Assembly (NCBI GenBank): GCA_020630065.1
Contig: JAHDCC010000001.1
Location: forward strand, 175,566 to 239,565
Origin: Acidimicrobiales bacterium
GTDB lineage: Bacteria > Actinomycetota > Acidimicrobiia > Acidimicrobiales > SZUA-35
Length of the DNA: 64,000 nt
Reading direction: 5' to 3'
Every line of letters begins with the position of its first letter. The stretch's first letter is position 1. The translations under genes were made by a program, and so were the position numbers. The notes beneath the pieces are model-generated. The model was not told the DNA's origin and ran no database searches. It saw only the letters and a program-made list of their open reading frames with translations. Positions 38,548 to 47,882 of this stretch are shown here, one piece after another.

Positions 38548-39408
38548 AGTAGTCTCCGGTCGGCGTCGCCAAGCTGTGGGGGAGAGCCCGACGATCTTGG
38601 TGAACGATCGGCTAAACGCGGACTGGCTCGAAAAGCCGACCTGTTGGGCAACGGCGGAGACGGTTGTATTGGATTCGAGTTTTTGCATTGCGAGTTCGAC
38701 CCGCAACCTTGACAGGTACGTCATTGGTGGAACGCCGACGATTCGGCCAAACTCGGTGGAGAAACTAGTTCGTGACATCAGAGCGAGTCCGGCTAGGTCT
38801 TTGACCGTCCAGTGTTTGGTCGGGCTTTCGTGCATTGCGAATAGAGCAGCTCCTATCTTATTGTCGGCCAATCCAGCCAGGACTCCCGTCAGGTTGTCGC
38901 CTTCTTCGAGTCGTTCCCGTAGAAGTTGGATGATCAGTACTTCTGATAGGCGGTTTAGGCTGGCAGATGCGGCTTCTCCGGCTGATTCGAGTTCTGTGAA
39001 CATTACGTCGACTGTTCCAGCTAAGGAACGGTGGTGGTCGAGCTCAAGCGAAATGACGTCAGGCAATGACGCAGCAAACGGGCTTTTATCCCCACCTCGG
39101 AATGTGATCCGGACACAAATTACTTCTGTTGGGTCGTCGGCCATTGGACGGTACCCGTGATCGTACGGGCGTGGATAGAACAGGAGGCTGGTTGGTTCAT
39201 GTGTTTGTTCATGGCCGTCGTGATTGGTGACGACACGCCCGCCCCGGGCTATGTGTAGTAGCGCTCCCGGCTTGTCGGAAGAGAACTCGTATGCGTGGCA
39301 TAACTCGCCCGCGTAGAAGGTGGATGCCTCGAGGCTGAAATGTTTGAGTAGGCATCCAAGCCTGCTGCCTCTCTCAAGCCTTTGAAAATCGTCTGAACGA
39401 TTGGTCAT
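38536..39408 (-). CDS. AraC-family transcriptional regulator
   Basis: C-terminal HTH: SRTSFSTEFGRIVGVPPMTYLSRLRVELA...VAQQVGFSSQSAFSRSFTKIVGLSPTAWRR. Confidence 0.9.
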   Translation of the reverse strand: MTNRSDDFQRLERGSRLGCLLKHFSLEASTFYAGELCHAYEFSSDKPGALLHIARGGRVVTNHDGHEQTHEPTSLLFYPRPYDHGYRPMADDPTEVICVRITFRGGDKSPFAASLPDVISLELDHHRSLAGTVDVMFTELESAGEAASASLNRLSEVLIIQLLRERLEEGDNLTGVLAGLADNKIGAALFAMHESPTKHWTVKDLAGLALMSRTSFSTEFGRIVGVPPMTYLSRLRVELAMQKLESNTTVSAVAQQVGFSSQSAFSRSFTKIVGLSPTAWRRRPETTSVG

Positions 39409-39486
39409 AGATAGTGTATCTTAGGTGACTTATCGTTCGATGGTGGGTTGTAGCGTAGAAATTCTTACGAAAGAAAGGACCCCCCC

Positions 39487-40053
39487 ATGAGCGACTATTA
39501 TCAAATGCAAAGCCTCGAACTAGTAGGTGATGAACAGGCCTCAGCCGAAGTCGAAGAGTTGTTTGCACCGTCACGCTCTTCGCTTGGGTTTGTACCAAAC
39601 ATGTACCGAGCGATGGCCCAGCAACCGAGTCTGTTGAAACAATACCTGGACGGATACGCCCGATTCAGAAAAACAACGGCATTCAACCCAGCAGAACAAG
39701 AAGTTGTTCTTCTCGCTATTAGCTACGACAACGAATGCCACTACTGCACTGCGGCTCACAGTATGGTGGCCGACAAAGTCTCAGACGTTCCAGAACCGGT
39801 GTTGACCGCTATCCGTTCCGGATCTTCAATCCCGGACGAGAAACTTTCACGGCTCTATAAGGCAGCAAGATCGATGAGCGCAACCCGCGGACGCCCAAAC
39901 CCGACCGTTATTTCAGACTTTCTAGCTGCGGGATATACCGAGCAAGATCTACTGTCCATTTTGTTGGCCTTATCGGTCAAAGCGATCAGTAACTATACGA
40001 ATCACTTATTTGAAACGCCGGTAGACGACGCCTTCTCGGATTACACACAATAG
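39487..40053 (+). CDS. Carboxymuconolactone decarboxylase/AhpD-like protein
   Basis: Motif NECHYCTAAHSMVA (E-x-C-x-x-C-x-x-x-H). Confidence 0.85.
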   Translation: MSDYYQMQSLELVGDEQASAEVEELFAPSRSSLGFVPNMYRAMAQQPSLLKQYLDGYARFRKTTAFNPAEQEVVLLAISYDNECHYCTAAHSMVADKVSDVPEPVLTAIRSGSSIPDEKLSRLYKAARSMSATRGRPNPTVISDFLAAGYTEQDLLSILLALSVKAISNYTNHLFETPVDDAFSDYTQ

Positions 40054-40082
40054 TCCAAGCACTGCTGGCCTAGATGACGATC

Positions 40083-40118
40083 AACCCCCGAACGCCTGTA
40101 TGGCGGCTCGGGGGTTTG
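40083..40118 (+). terminator. Rho-independent-like terminator
   Basis: AACCCCCGAaCGCCtgtatGGCGgcTCGGGGGTTT, followed by a T-containing tract. Confidence 0.7.
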
Positions 40119-40238
40119 TTCGTTTTGGTCCTGGCGGCGAGATAGGTTGTAGTGGGCGCTGGTCAGCCGTCGTGGTCTAGTCGTTTTCTTTTTTTAAGAA
40201 TCGTGCAAGAAATTGTCGTCTTTCGACTGGGTATAGGT

Positions 40239-40724
40239 ATGAGATCAACGACTCAACTGGCGCCAACAGTGTATTCAGAGCGAACGTTCGACGATTTTTA
40301 CTTGGCTGAATATCCTCAGCAGGTCAGACGGTCCTATCTGATGCTGAACTGCGCCGACTTAGCCCAAGATGTCGTCGCAGATGCATTTGCTGAAGTGTTC
40401 AGACGCTGGTCGGATTTACAAGATCCCGGCCCATATCTAAATAAGTGCGTGGTGAATGGCTGTCGTAAAGCGGGAGCAAAGCGGACAAAACAACGAAGCG
40501 AGGCGTTGTCTATTGAAACTCCGGATAAACCAACCAACTTTGAAACCGCCGAGTTCGCTGAGTTACTGATGGGCCTTAGCCATCGGCAACGGGCGTCAAT
40601 CGTTTGTCGGTACTACGGCCGCATGACCGAACAGGAGATCGCAGAAATCCTCGTCTGTCAGCCGGGAACCGTCGGGTCGTTGATTCATAGAGGTCTTGCC
40701 CAACTACGAAAGGAACTAACATGA
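40239..40724 (+). CDS. ECF sigma factor (sigma-70 region 2/4)
   Basis: LAQDVVADAFAEVFRRW (region 2), MTEQEIAEILVCQPGTVGSLIHRGLAQLRK (region 4); start ATG 40239. Confidence 0.85.
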   Translation: MRSTTQLAPTVYSERTFDDFYLAEYPQQVRRSYLMLNCADLAQDVVADAFAEVFRRWSDLQDPGPYLNKCVVNGCRKAGAKRTKQRSEALSIETPDKPTNFETAEFAELLMGLSHRQRASIVCRYYGRMTEQEIAEILVCQPGTVGSLIHRGLAQLRKELT

Positions 40725-41581
40725 GTGATTCGAATTTCACCCCTCGCGAAGACGAATTCGTGACCCGCATCGAACGGCTCTTGGAAACTCGAGCATCTGA
40801 AATTGATGTGATGAATAGGCAAGAATCAGACCGTCCGCGGTCCGAACCGAATCTGCTTCGTTTAGCCCCGACGAAACCCAATCCTCGACGGCAGCGTTAC
40901 CACTATGTGGCTGCATGTGCAGCGTCAGTCGCTCTGCTAGTTGCTGGCGTGACGATATACAGAGTCAGCCAGCCCGGAACGGAAGAATCGTCCTCGGTCA
41001 GTCATGCTCGATTGGTCGAAGATGCAACTGGGGAACCTGCCGACGCAGTCGACCGGGCCGACGAAACCGTCGTGTTACCTTCACCTACAACGACGATTCT
41101 GCCGCCACCGCAGCCGCCGTCAACGGTGGCCCCACCGTTGCCTGATGATGAGCCACTGCCAGAGTCTTCTGATCTCGTTGGAGTGCCAAAAGCTGATTTG
41201 AGGACGGTCGGCGGTATCACAGTCCATGCAGATGTGGCACCGGATCTCGAACGGATGCTCGCAGCAGCCAACGACGACGGAATCGTGTTCGAAGGCGGTG
41301 GCTATCGTAGCCCGGACATACAAATCGCTGTCAGACGCCAAAATTGCGGCACCACCGACTACGACATTTACGAAAAACCTGCCTCAGAATGCCGACCGCC
41401 TACCGCCCGACCTGGAGTATCCGCCCATGAGAAAGGAACCGCCGTGGACCTTCTCGTCGACGGAAGCCACATCAAGCGTGATACAGACGAGTTCGAATGG
41501 CTCTCAGCACATGCCGAAAACTACGGATTTATAAACACTCACGAAGGTGAGCCTTGGCATTGGGAATGGGAATCAGACTAG
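40721..41581 (+). CDS. Single-pass membrane protein with extracytoplasmic VanY/M15B D-Ala-D-Ala carboxypeptidase domain
   Basis: ATGA overlap with the sigma gene; TM YVAACAASVALLVAGVTIY; GYRS...Q, SAHEKGTAVDL, EPWHWEWE metallopeptidase motifs. Confidence 0.85.
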   Translation: MSDSNFTPREDEFVTRIERLLETRASEIDVMNRQESDRPRSEPNLLRLAPTKPNPRRQRYHYVAACAASVALLVAGVTIYRVSQPGTEESSSVSHARLVEDATGEPADAVDRADETVVLPSPTTTILPPPQPPSTVAPPLPDDEPLPESSDLVGVPKADLRTVGGITVHADVAPDLERMLAAANDDGIVFEGGGYRSPDIQIAVRRQNCGTTDYDIYEKPASECRPPTARPGVSAHEKGTAVDLLVDGSHIKRDTDEFEWLSAHAENYGFINTHEGEPWHWEWESD

Positions 41582-41599
41582 GCCGCTCACCCAAGAATG

Positions 41600-41642
41600 C
41601 TAGAGGCTCTGACTAGGCTTCCCTGCTAGTCAGAGCCTCTAG
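41600..41642. terminator. Perfect 17-bp hairpin, intergenic
   Basis: CTAGAGGCTCTGACTAG (41600-41616), 9-nt loop, CTAGTCAGAGCCTCTAG (41626-41642). Confidence 0.7.
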
Positions 41643-41748
41643 TAAATTCAACAGCTAGCGTGATTGAGGATCGTAAGCTGGGCAGCAAACGCCTATACTT
41701 TATCGACCCCAATGTGGCGTCGTCTGGTATAAGGTAAAGAGGTTTGTC

Positions 41749-42510
41749 TTGGGTTCGAATAATTGGCGGAATACAAAACGTAAGTGTCTAGTAGCGTCGG
41801 TCGCTTTGACACTGGTCCTCGTGGGCTGTAGCCGAGGAGCAAACCCCAATGCAGCCGATGATGCTGACGAACAGCCCGCTGAAACGTCCGACGAAGGTGG
41901 GTCACCGGCGGAAACAACAGTAGCTCCGACTACCACAGAGCCACCTCCCCCCGAACTAAGCGATCTACGGACCGATCCGGTGTTCGCCGGTAGTAATTCA
42001 GAAGCCGATATCAACGCTGCTATCGATGTCATGACCGAAAACTCGTTCGACTACAACGCAGATGGTCTATCAACGGGGATTGGCGACTGCTCACAACTAA
42101 ACGGCGGCTTTTTAAGTCAATTTCTAGGGGTTGAGCTTGTTGTTCTACCCGACGGTTCTCAACTCACCCAAAGGCCGTACCTGACGTGTAAGTTGGTTGC
42201 CGCTAACGACCCAGAAAAACTACTCGGCCAGATTCACTTTTCGCCCGATGAGGACGGGTTCGGCCCGGGCTGGCGAAGCATGAACAACAGCGGAGAGAAT
42301 TTAACGCCTGTCGCTGGTTTAGGTGACTCTGCTGGATGGTCTGAGGGGGCCGAAAACCAGCAGTTCTTCTCCATTCTCGTCGTGGTTCAAGCTGGCACTC
42401 AAAGCGCTATCGAGTTCAGAAACCCTGATGGGACGCTCTTCGCTCCAGGAAAAATTCCAGGAATGATCGGAGCGTTAAGCCAAGCGACTGCCGATATCTC
42501 TTCCCCATAG
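41749..42510 (+). CDS. Secreted lipoprotein, DUF3558-like
   Basis: Lipobox LVLVGC, T/P/E-rich linker, globular domain with paired cysteines (GDCSQL...LTCKLV). Confidence 0.7.
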   Translation: MGSNNWRNTKRKCLVASVALTLVLVGCSRGANPNAADDADEQPAETSDEGGSPAETTVAPTTTEPPPPELSDLRTDPVFAGSNSEADINAAIDVMTENSFDYNADGLSTGIGDCSQLNGGFLSQFLGVELVVLPDGSQLTQRPYLTCKLVAANDPEKLLGQIHFSPDEDGFGPGWRSMNNSGENLTPVAGLGDSAGWSEGAENQQFFSILVVVQAGTQSAIEFRNPDGTLFAPGKIPGMIGALSQATADISSP

Positions 42511-42610
42511 GCAACCCGTGTAGTTAGCAACACGTCCGAGCCGATGACAGAGTTTTGGTCTAGCAGAATTCTGAAACCCCACCCAGAAGCTTTGTACACC
42601 GGTTTCAGAG

Positions 42611-42940
42611 CTAGCCAGGATCTGTGAAGGGTTGTGGTTGTGCTGTCGTAAGTTGGAAGAAGCGTTTTACTGCTAGAGCCGCTCGCCGCTCAATTTCTTT
42701 ATTCGACGGCGCTTCCTCGCCAAGGAGGACCCGGATTTGAGTGTCTTCGACTGTTAGCCCGTACAGTAACCGGAACGCTAGATCACTATCTGGTTCCTGA
42801 ATCTCACCGCGCTCATGTAGCTCAGCAAGGTACGTCTCGACGATCGGGCCTACACGGTGTCGTCCGCCTTCTAGCAGCAGCTTGGCTAGCGGCGGCGACG
42901 AAATCGCGGCCCGGTTTAGTGCGATCGCCGCTAGGAAAGT
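42611..42940 (-). pseudogene. TetR-family regulator C-terminal remnant (HTH half missing)
   Basis: Own minus-strand translation: TFLAAIALNRAAISSPPLAKLLLEGGRHRVGPIVETYLAELHERGEIQEPDSDLAFRLLYGLTVEDTQIRVLLGEEAPSNKEIERRAALAVKRFFQLTTAQPQPFTDPG*, like a TetR ligand-binding domain; no start codon or HTH upstream because the DUF1772 gene begins there. Confidence 0.65.
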
Positions 42941-43412
42941 CGGGGCGATCGTCGACAGTATTGGACTACTTCTCGCCGGACTTTTTGCTGGCTTCTTCTA
43001 CACGTTTTCTATCTCGGTGGTCAGAGGTTTCGGGATCGTCGACAACGCCACCTATGTCGAATCGTTCCAGGCCATCAATGCTACGATCCGTAACGTTGCC
43101 TTTGGTACCGTCTTCTTCGGCCTGCTCCCAGTTCTTATACTCGCCGCAGTTATACACAGAAAAGAGGCTCGTAAGAACGTAGCTATTAGACTGCTCGCTA
43201 TTTCTTTAGTCGTTGCGACTGTCGCCATTACCTTCCTCGGTAACGTGCCCCTGAACGAAACGCTAGCGACGGTCGATAGCACGAATAGCGTCGAGGCTGA
43301 AGCCGCTAGAGCAGACTTCGAGGACGTGTGGAACCAGCTCAACCTCTGGCGTAGCATATTGTCCTTTGGGGCATTGGCGTGTTTGGCCTTCAAAGGTAAA
43401 CCCAGCATCTGA
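42882..43412 (+). CDS. DUF1772 (anthrone oxygenase-like) membrane protein
   Basis: IGLLLAGLFAGFFYTFS..., WNQLNLWRSILSFGALACLAF; the N-terminal codons appear to be antisense TetR sequence. Confidence 0.65.
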   Translation: MASGGDEIAARFSAIAARKVGAIVDSIGLLLAGLFAGFFYTFSISVVRGFGIVDNATYVESFQAINATIRNVAFGTVFFGLLPVLILAAVIHRKEARKNVAIRLLAISLVVATVAITFLGNVPLNETLATVDSTNSVEAEAARADFEDVWNQLNLWRSILSFGALACLAFKGKPSI

Positions 43413-43577
43413 ATCAAGTCTGACGTTGCGTCAGCCCAAGCAACGAAATGGCATGACTAAACCGGTTCATCAAGAAAAAACAAAATTATTAACCAGCTAT
43501 GTCGAATATCTCCGTCTAGGTTCGACGTAGGGGTGTACGGCAACCGCCTGCGACACAATCCATGAGGAGAAATAGTT

Positions 43578-43937
43578 ATGAAATTTGCTGCGTTGATCTA
43601 TTCCGATGAGACCAATCCGGAAATAAACCCAGATCCCGCCAGCCCCGAATTTGCCCCAATGATGGAGGGGTATATGGGTTTTGGGGCGACGTATAGTGAC
43701 AAGATCGCTGCAGGAGAAGCCCTCCAACCGACCACAACTGCGACCTCGGTGCAGGTTCGTAATGGCGAGACGATTACAACTGACGGACCGTTTGCCGAGA
43801 CAAAAGAGCAGCTGGGAGGATTCTACATTTTGGAATGCGCCGATTTGGATGAAGCGATCGCTATCGCAGCAGACATTCCACACGCAGCCACCGGCACGGT
43901 CGAGGTTCGACCCGTACCGGACTTTGGTGGCGAATAA
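43578..43937 (+). CDS. YCII-related DGPF-motif protein
   Basis: TDGPFAETKEQLGGFYILECADLDEAIAIAADIP; adjacent to an ECF42-type sigma gene. Confidence 0.88.
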   Translation: MKFAALIYSDETNPEINPDPASPEFAPMMEGYMGFGATYSDKIAAGEALQPTTTATSVQVRNGETITTDGPFAETKEQLGGFYILECADLDEAIAIAADIPHAATGTVEVRPVPDFGGE

Positions 43938-43955
43938 CCATACACAAGGCATCGA

Positions 43956-45203
43956 ATGAACGTTCCAAGCGCGTCCGATAGTGAAGGTGATCATATCGCG
44001 CACGTAGCGTCTGAGGAATGGACGAAGGTCGTGGCGGTGTTAACCAGTGAGCTTCGCGATATTGCGTTGGCGGAAGAGGTCACCCAAGATGCGTTCGCTG
44101 CCGCTTTGGAACAATGGCCGTCCTCTGGGGTGCCCCAGCGCCCCGGAGCTTGGCTGCTAACGGTTGCACGTCGGCGGGCCATCGACCGTATTCGTCGAGA
44201 AGCAACCGGACGCTCTAAAGTCGAAACGATAGGTCGGCTTGAGGCCAGACTCAGCCCAGCGGCAGTAGCTATTGATTCGTCACTTGTTCGCGACGAACAG
44301 CTCCAGCTTTTATTTGCCTGTAGCCATCCCGCTCTGTCGGTCGAGGTGCAGCTGGCATTGGTCCTTCGATGCGTTGCCGGTGTGTCCACCCCTGATTTAG
44401 CTGCCGCTTTCCTCATCTCAGAATCAGCAATGGCGCAACGTCTCGTTCGTGGTAAACGAAAGATTAGGGATTCCGCCATTCCACTATCGATGCCAGCTGA
44501 TAGTGAGATTCTGTCTCGAATCAGCGTGGTTCACCAGACAATTTATTTGATCTACAACAATGGCTACGTGCATCCTAGCGGCGAGCTTTTGATCGAAAAC
44601 GACTTGACCGAGGAAGCGATCCGGCTGGCTCGACTAGTAGTACGCCTCATTCCGAGTGATCCCGAAAGCAAAGGACTGTTAGCGCTCTTTTTGCTTTCCG
44701 AATCCCGAAGACCAGCTCGGACCGACTGCGATAACAATCTAGTTCTGCTAGCCGATCAAGACCGGTCGAAATGGGACCAGTCGATGATCTCCGAAGGTAA
44801 CGAACTGATCGCAGCCGCCATACGAAGAGAGCAACCCGGTCCGTATCAGATCCAGGCCGCCATCAACGCATTGCATTGTGACGCAAAAACTGCGGAAGAC
44901 ACTGACTGGCCACAGATAGAGCTGCTTTACCACTCGCTTGTTCAACACACTCCGACTCCGATCGTGAAGCTAAATCTGGCGGTAGCCATATCGATGAGCA
45001 GAGGGCCAGCTGAGGCGCTGCCGTTACTAGATCGTTTGATGCCCGAGTTGGAGAAGTTTCACTACGCTCATGCTGCTCGAGCAGAGATCCTGGTGCGGCT
45101 TGAGCGCTATGAGGAAGCCCGTGCAGCATACAGGGAGGCACTAGAGCTAGTCCGCAACGAGTCGGAACGAACCTTTCTGAACAACGCACTCGCCGAACTA
45201 TGA
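43956..45203 (+). CDS. ECF42-type sigma factor with long C-terminal TPR-like extension
   Basis: LAEEVTQDAFAAALEQWP, PGAWLLTVARRRAIDRIRRE; C-terminal HYAHAARAEILVRLERYEEARAAYREALELVRNESERTFL. Confidence 0.88.
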   Translation: MNVPSASDSEGDHIAHVASEEWTKVVAVLTSELRDIALAEEVTQDAFAAALEQWPSSGVPQRPGAWLLTVARRRAIDRIRREATGRSKVETIGRLEARLSPAAVAIDSSLVRDEQLQLLFACSHPALSVEVQLALVLRCVAGVSTPDLAAAFLISESAMAQRLVRGKRKIRDSAIPLSMPADSEILSRISVVHQTIYLIYNNGYVHPSGELLIENDLTEEAIRLARLVVRLIPSDPESKGLLALFLLSESRRPARTDCDNNLVLLADQDRSKWDQSMISEGNELIAAAIRREQPGPYQIQAAINALHCDAKTAEDTDWPQIELLYHSLVQHTPTPIVKLNLAVAISMSRGPAEALPLLDRLMPELEKFHYAHAARAEILVRLERYEEARAAYREALELVRNESERTFLNNALAEL

Positions 45204-45282
45204 GGTCTCGAAGCGTTGGTGCAGTTCAGTGTCACATTGCCGATTACTACGGGATTATTTAGCTTCCAGATAGTGTTTAGAT

Positions 45283-46221
45283 ATGGCAAGTAAACCAGAG
45301 CGTCCCAGCCGTCGGACCGGCTCATCTTCATCGGACGGCTCACGTAGACCGTCATCGTCCAAGCCCGGCAGTCGTAGAGGCGGGCCGCGTAGACCTTCTG
45401 AGGATACAAAGATAAACCATCGGCCTCAGCATGCCAGAGGCTCAGGCGAAGCTAAGCCCCGTCGACGCCCTGCTAGCCCAAAGAAGGCAAAGGGTTCCAA
45501 GGGCAAGATTCCTCCTCCACCCGTGCTACGAGACGAAGTAAGTTTTGAACGGGTTGACGACCCTAAACAGCCTGAACGCCGTCGACGTCGCGATACGAAC
45601 TCGATCGACGTGTCTGGTGTGAAGTTTCCTGGAGTGGCTGCGTCAACGGCCACGAAACTCGCTAACCGGTTGGAAGACGCAGCTGTAGCGTTCGAAAAAG
45701 AACGATTCAAAGACGCCGATTCACTGTTGCGTAGTATCCAACAGCTTGCCCCCAGCATTCCCGAGGTGCACGAACTGAGAGGTCTCGTTCACTACCGGAT
45801 GGGCCGATGGGACAAAGCCATCAAAGAACTCGAACAGTTCGCCAACATGACGGGGTCGGTTGATCAACACCCCGTTTGGGCCGACTGTTGTCGGGCCCGC
45901 AAACGTTGGGATGATGTCGACGACCTGTGGTACGCATTGGGTCAAGCGTCCCCGTCGCCTGAACTTATTGAAGAAGGGCGTATCGTCTACGCCGGGTCGC
46001 TAGCAGATCAACAGCGGCTCGACGATGCCATACGCGTTTTAGAAAAAGCGCCGAACCCTCGCCGTAATCCGAAACTCCACCATCTGCGGAGATGGTATGT
46101 GTTGGCTGACCTCTACGAGAGAAGTGGTGATTTGCCTCGGTCTCGTCGGTTGTTTGCACGTATTGTCGAGAACGAACCCGACTTTGGTGACGCGTTTGAG
46201 CGTCGGGAAGCGCTGAGCTAG
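45283..46221 (+). CDS. TPR protein with basic Ser/Arg/Pro-rich N-terminus
   Basis: Low-complexity N-terminus; helical repeats (FEKERFKDADSLLRSIQQLAPSIPEVHELRGLVHYRMGRWDKAIKELEQF). Confidence 0.75.
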   Translation: MASKPERPSRRTGSSSSDGSRRPSSSKPGSRRGGPRRPSEDTKINHRPQHARGSGEAKPRRRPASPKKAKGSKGKIPPPPVLRDEVSFERVDDPKQPERRRRRDTNSIDVSGVKFPGVAASTATKLANRLEDAAVAFEKERFKDADSLLRSIQQLAPSIPEVHELRGLVHYRMGRWDKAIKELEQFANMTGSVDQHPVWADCCRARKRWDDVDDLWYALGQASPSPELIEEGRIVYAGSLADQQRLDDAIRVLEKAPNPRRNPKLHHLRRWYVLADLYERSGDLPRSRRLFARIVENEPDFGDAFERREALS

Positions 46222-46247
46222 CTATCCGCCGCAGACTTGATGCCGAG

Positions 46248-47033
46248 ATGCTTCGACGTTCGATGGTGTCGAGCCGAGAGATGGCTCGTAAAGAAATCGT
46301 CGAGGGTCGGGTAACCGTCGATGGTGCTCCAGCGCTGAAACCGGCTCGGATGGTAAGCCCATCGGAAAATATCGAACTTCTTGGCCCTCCACCAAAGTTT
46401 GTGAGCCGTGCAGGTCACAAATTGGAGGGTGCTCTCGACAAATTTGGGATAGATCCGTCCGGTATGGTTTGTGTCGATGCCGGCTCGTCAACCGGCGGAT
46501 TCACCGACTGCCTGTTGCAGCATGGAGCGACGAAAGTCTACGCCGTCGACGTTGGTACTAACCAGTTACACGAGAAAATACGTGCTCATCCATCGGTAGT
46601 CGTGCATGAGAAAACCGACATTCGCAAGGTCGACCGTTCGACGTTTGACGAAAAAATAGAACTCATAGTCGGAGATCTTTCGTTTATTTCTCTGCGGCTT
46701 GTACTCCCAAATTTGGTTTCTCTGATCGAACCAGGAACTCCGTTGGTGTTGCTCGTAAAACCCCAGTTTGAGGCGGGTCGGGAAGAAGCAGCGAAGAGTA
46801 AAGGCGTGATCACCGATCCCGATATTTGGCTTCGGACGTTCACAGAAGTAGTGGAAACGGCGGCCGGTCTCGGCGCTGAATTAGTCGATGCGGCCGTTTC
46901 TTCGATCCGAGGCAGAACAGGTAATGTCGAATTTGTTATGCACTGTCGTCTTACCGCTGTCACTAATATTGGCTATAGTCAACAGCATCTTGCAGATGTA
47001 GTAGCTGAAGCACAAATCAATTCGGGTGAGTGA
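46248..47033 (+). CDS. tlyA: TlyA family rRNA (cytidine-2'-O)-methyltransferase/hemolysin
   Basis: S4 domain SSREMARKEIVEGRVTVDG; FVSRAGHKLEGALDKF, VCVDAGSSTGGFTDCLLQHGA; translation may start further upstream. Confidence 0.92.
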   Translation: MLRRSMVSSREMARKEIVEGRVTVDGAPALKPARMVSPSENIELLGPPPKFVSRAGHKLEGALDKFGIDPSGMVCVDAGSSTGGFTDCLLQHGATKVYAVDVGTNQLHEKIRAHPSVVVHEKTDIRKVDRSTFDEKIELIVGDLSFISLRLVLPNLVSLIEPGTPLVLLVKPQFEAGREEAAKSKGVITDPDIWLRTFTEVVETAAGLGAELVDAAVSSIRGRTGNVEFVMHCRLTAVTNIGYSQQHLADVVAEAQINSGE

Positions 47034-47882
47034 ATGACGAAACGACTTGGTGTCGTAATCCACCAACATCGACCGGAAGTCCTATCATTGGCGGCGAAAG
47101 CTATTGCTTGGTGCGGCTCTACTATTCAGCCTGTTGTGGTCGAAAGCGACGCGATTCTGTTGAATCGGCCCGATTTAGCACAGCCTGACGATCAGTTTGG
47201 CAGCGATCTAGATATTTGTCTTAGCCTCGGAGGAGACGGAACGATGTTACGTTCAGTCTCTATGGTCGCCGAGCATGGCGTTCCCATCCTAGGGGTGAAC
47301 GCTGGCCAACTGGGCTATCTAGCCGAGGCGGACCCGGCGGAACTCGAAACGTATCTTGAGCTTTGGCTTGCTGGCAAACTTCAAGTGGAACAACGCATGA
47401 TGCTCGAGGTGTCTTCTCCGGAACATCCAGGCTGGAATGGCTATGCCCTGAACGAAGCGGTTGTATATCGTTCTGAAAGTGGGCGCACGTTGGATGTGTC
47501 GGCTTCGATCGACGGCAGCTACTTCACCGATTATTTAGCTGACGGGCTTATGGTGTCGACTCCGACCGGTTCCACAGCGTATTCGTTATCTGCGGGAGGC
47601 CCGATTGTGCAGCCCGATATAGCTGCCCTGCTCCTGACCCCGGTGGCCGCACATATGGTGTTCAACCGTACGATGGTTTTATCTCCGTCAAGCGAGGTGA
47701 CTATCACCGTGAAAGGCTACAAGCCAGCCGTGGTGGCGTTAGATGGTAGAACATCGACCGAACTTCAACCGGGCGACTCGCTGCAGTGCCGGGCAGCTGA
47801 AATCTCTGCCCAGCTATTGGTAGCCGGAACTCGTGATTTCCATACCGTGTTGAAAGACAAATTTGGTTTAGAGGATCGATAA
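47034..47882 (+). CDS. nadK: NAD kinase
   Basis: LGGDGTMLRSV, GVNAGQLGYLAEAD, TPTGSTAYSLSAGGPI. Confidence 0.95.
   Translation: MTKRLGVVIHQHRPEVLSLAAKAIAWCGSTIQPVVVESDAILLNRPDLAQPDDQFGSDLDICLSLGGDGTMLRSVSMVAEHGVPILGVNAGQLGYLAEADPAELETYLELWLAGKLQVEQRMMLEVSSPEHPGWNGYALNEAVVYRSESGRTLDVSASIDGSYFTDYLADGLMVSTPTGSTAYSLSAGGPIVQPDIAALLLTPVAAHMVFNRTMVLSPSSEVTITVKGYKPAVVALDGRTSTELQPGDSLQCRAAEISAQLLVAGTRDFHTVLKDKFGLEDR

Noticed and set aside
39448-39470. CGTAGAAATTCTTACG upstream of the AhpD-like gene as an operator
   Set aside because: Only 6 of 8 pairs match; too weak without conservation data.
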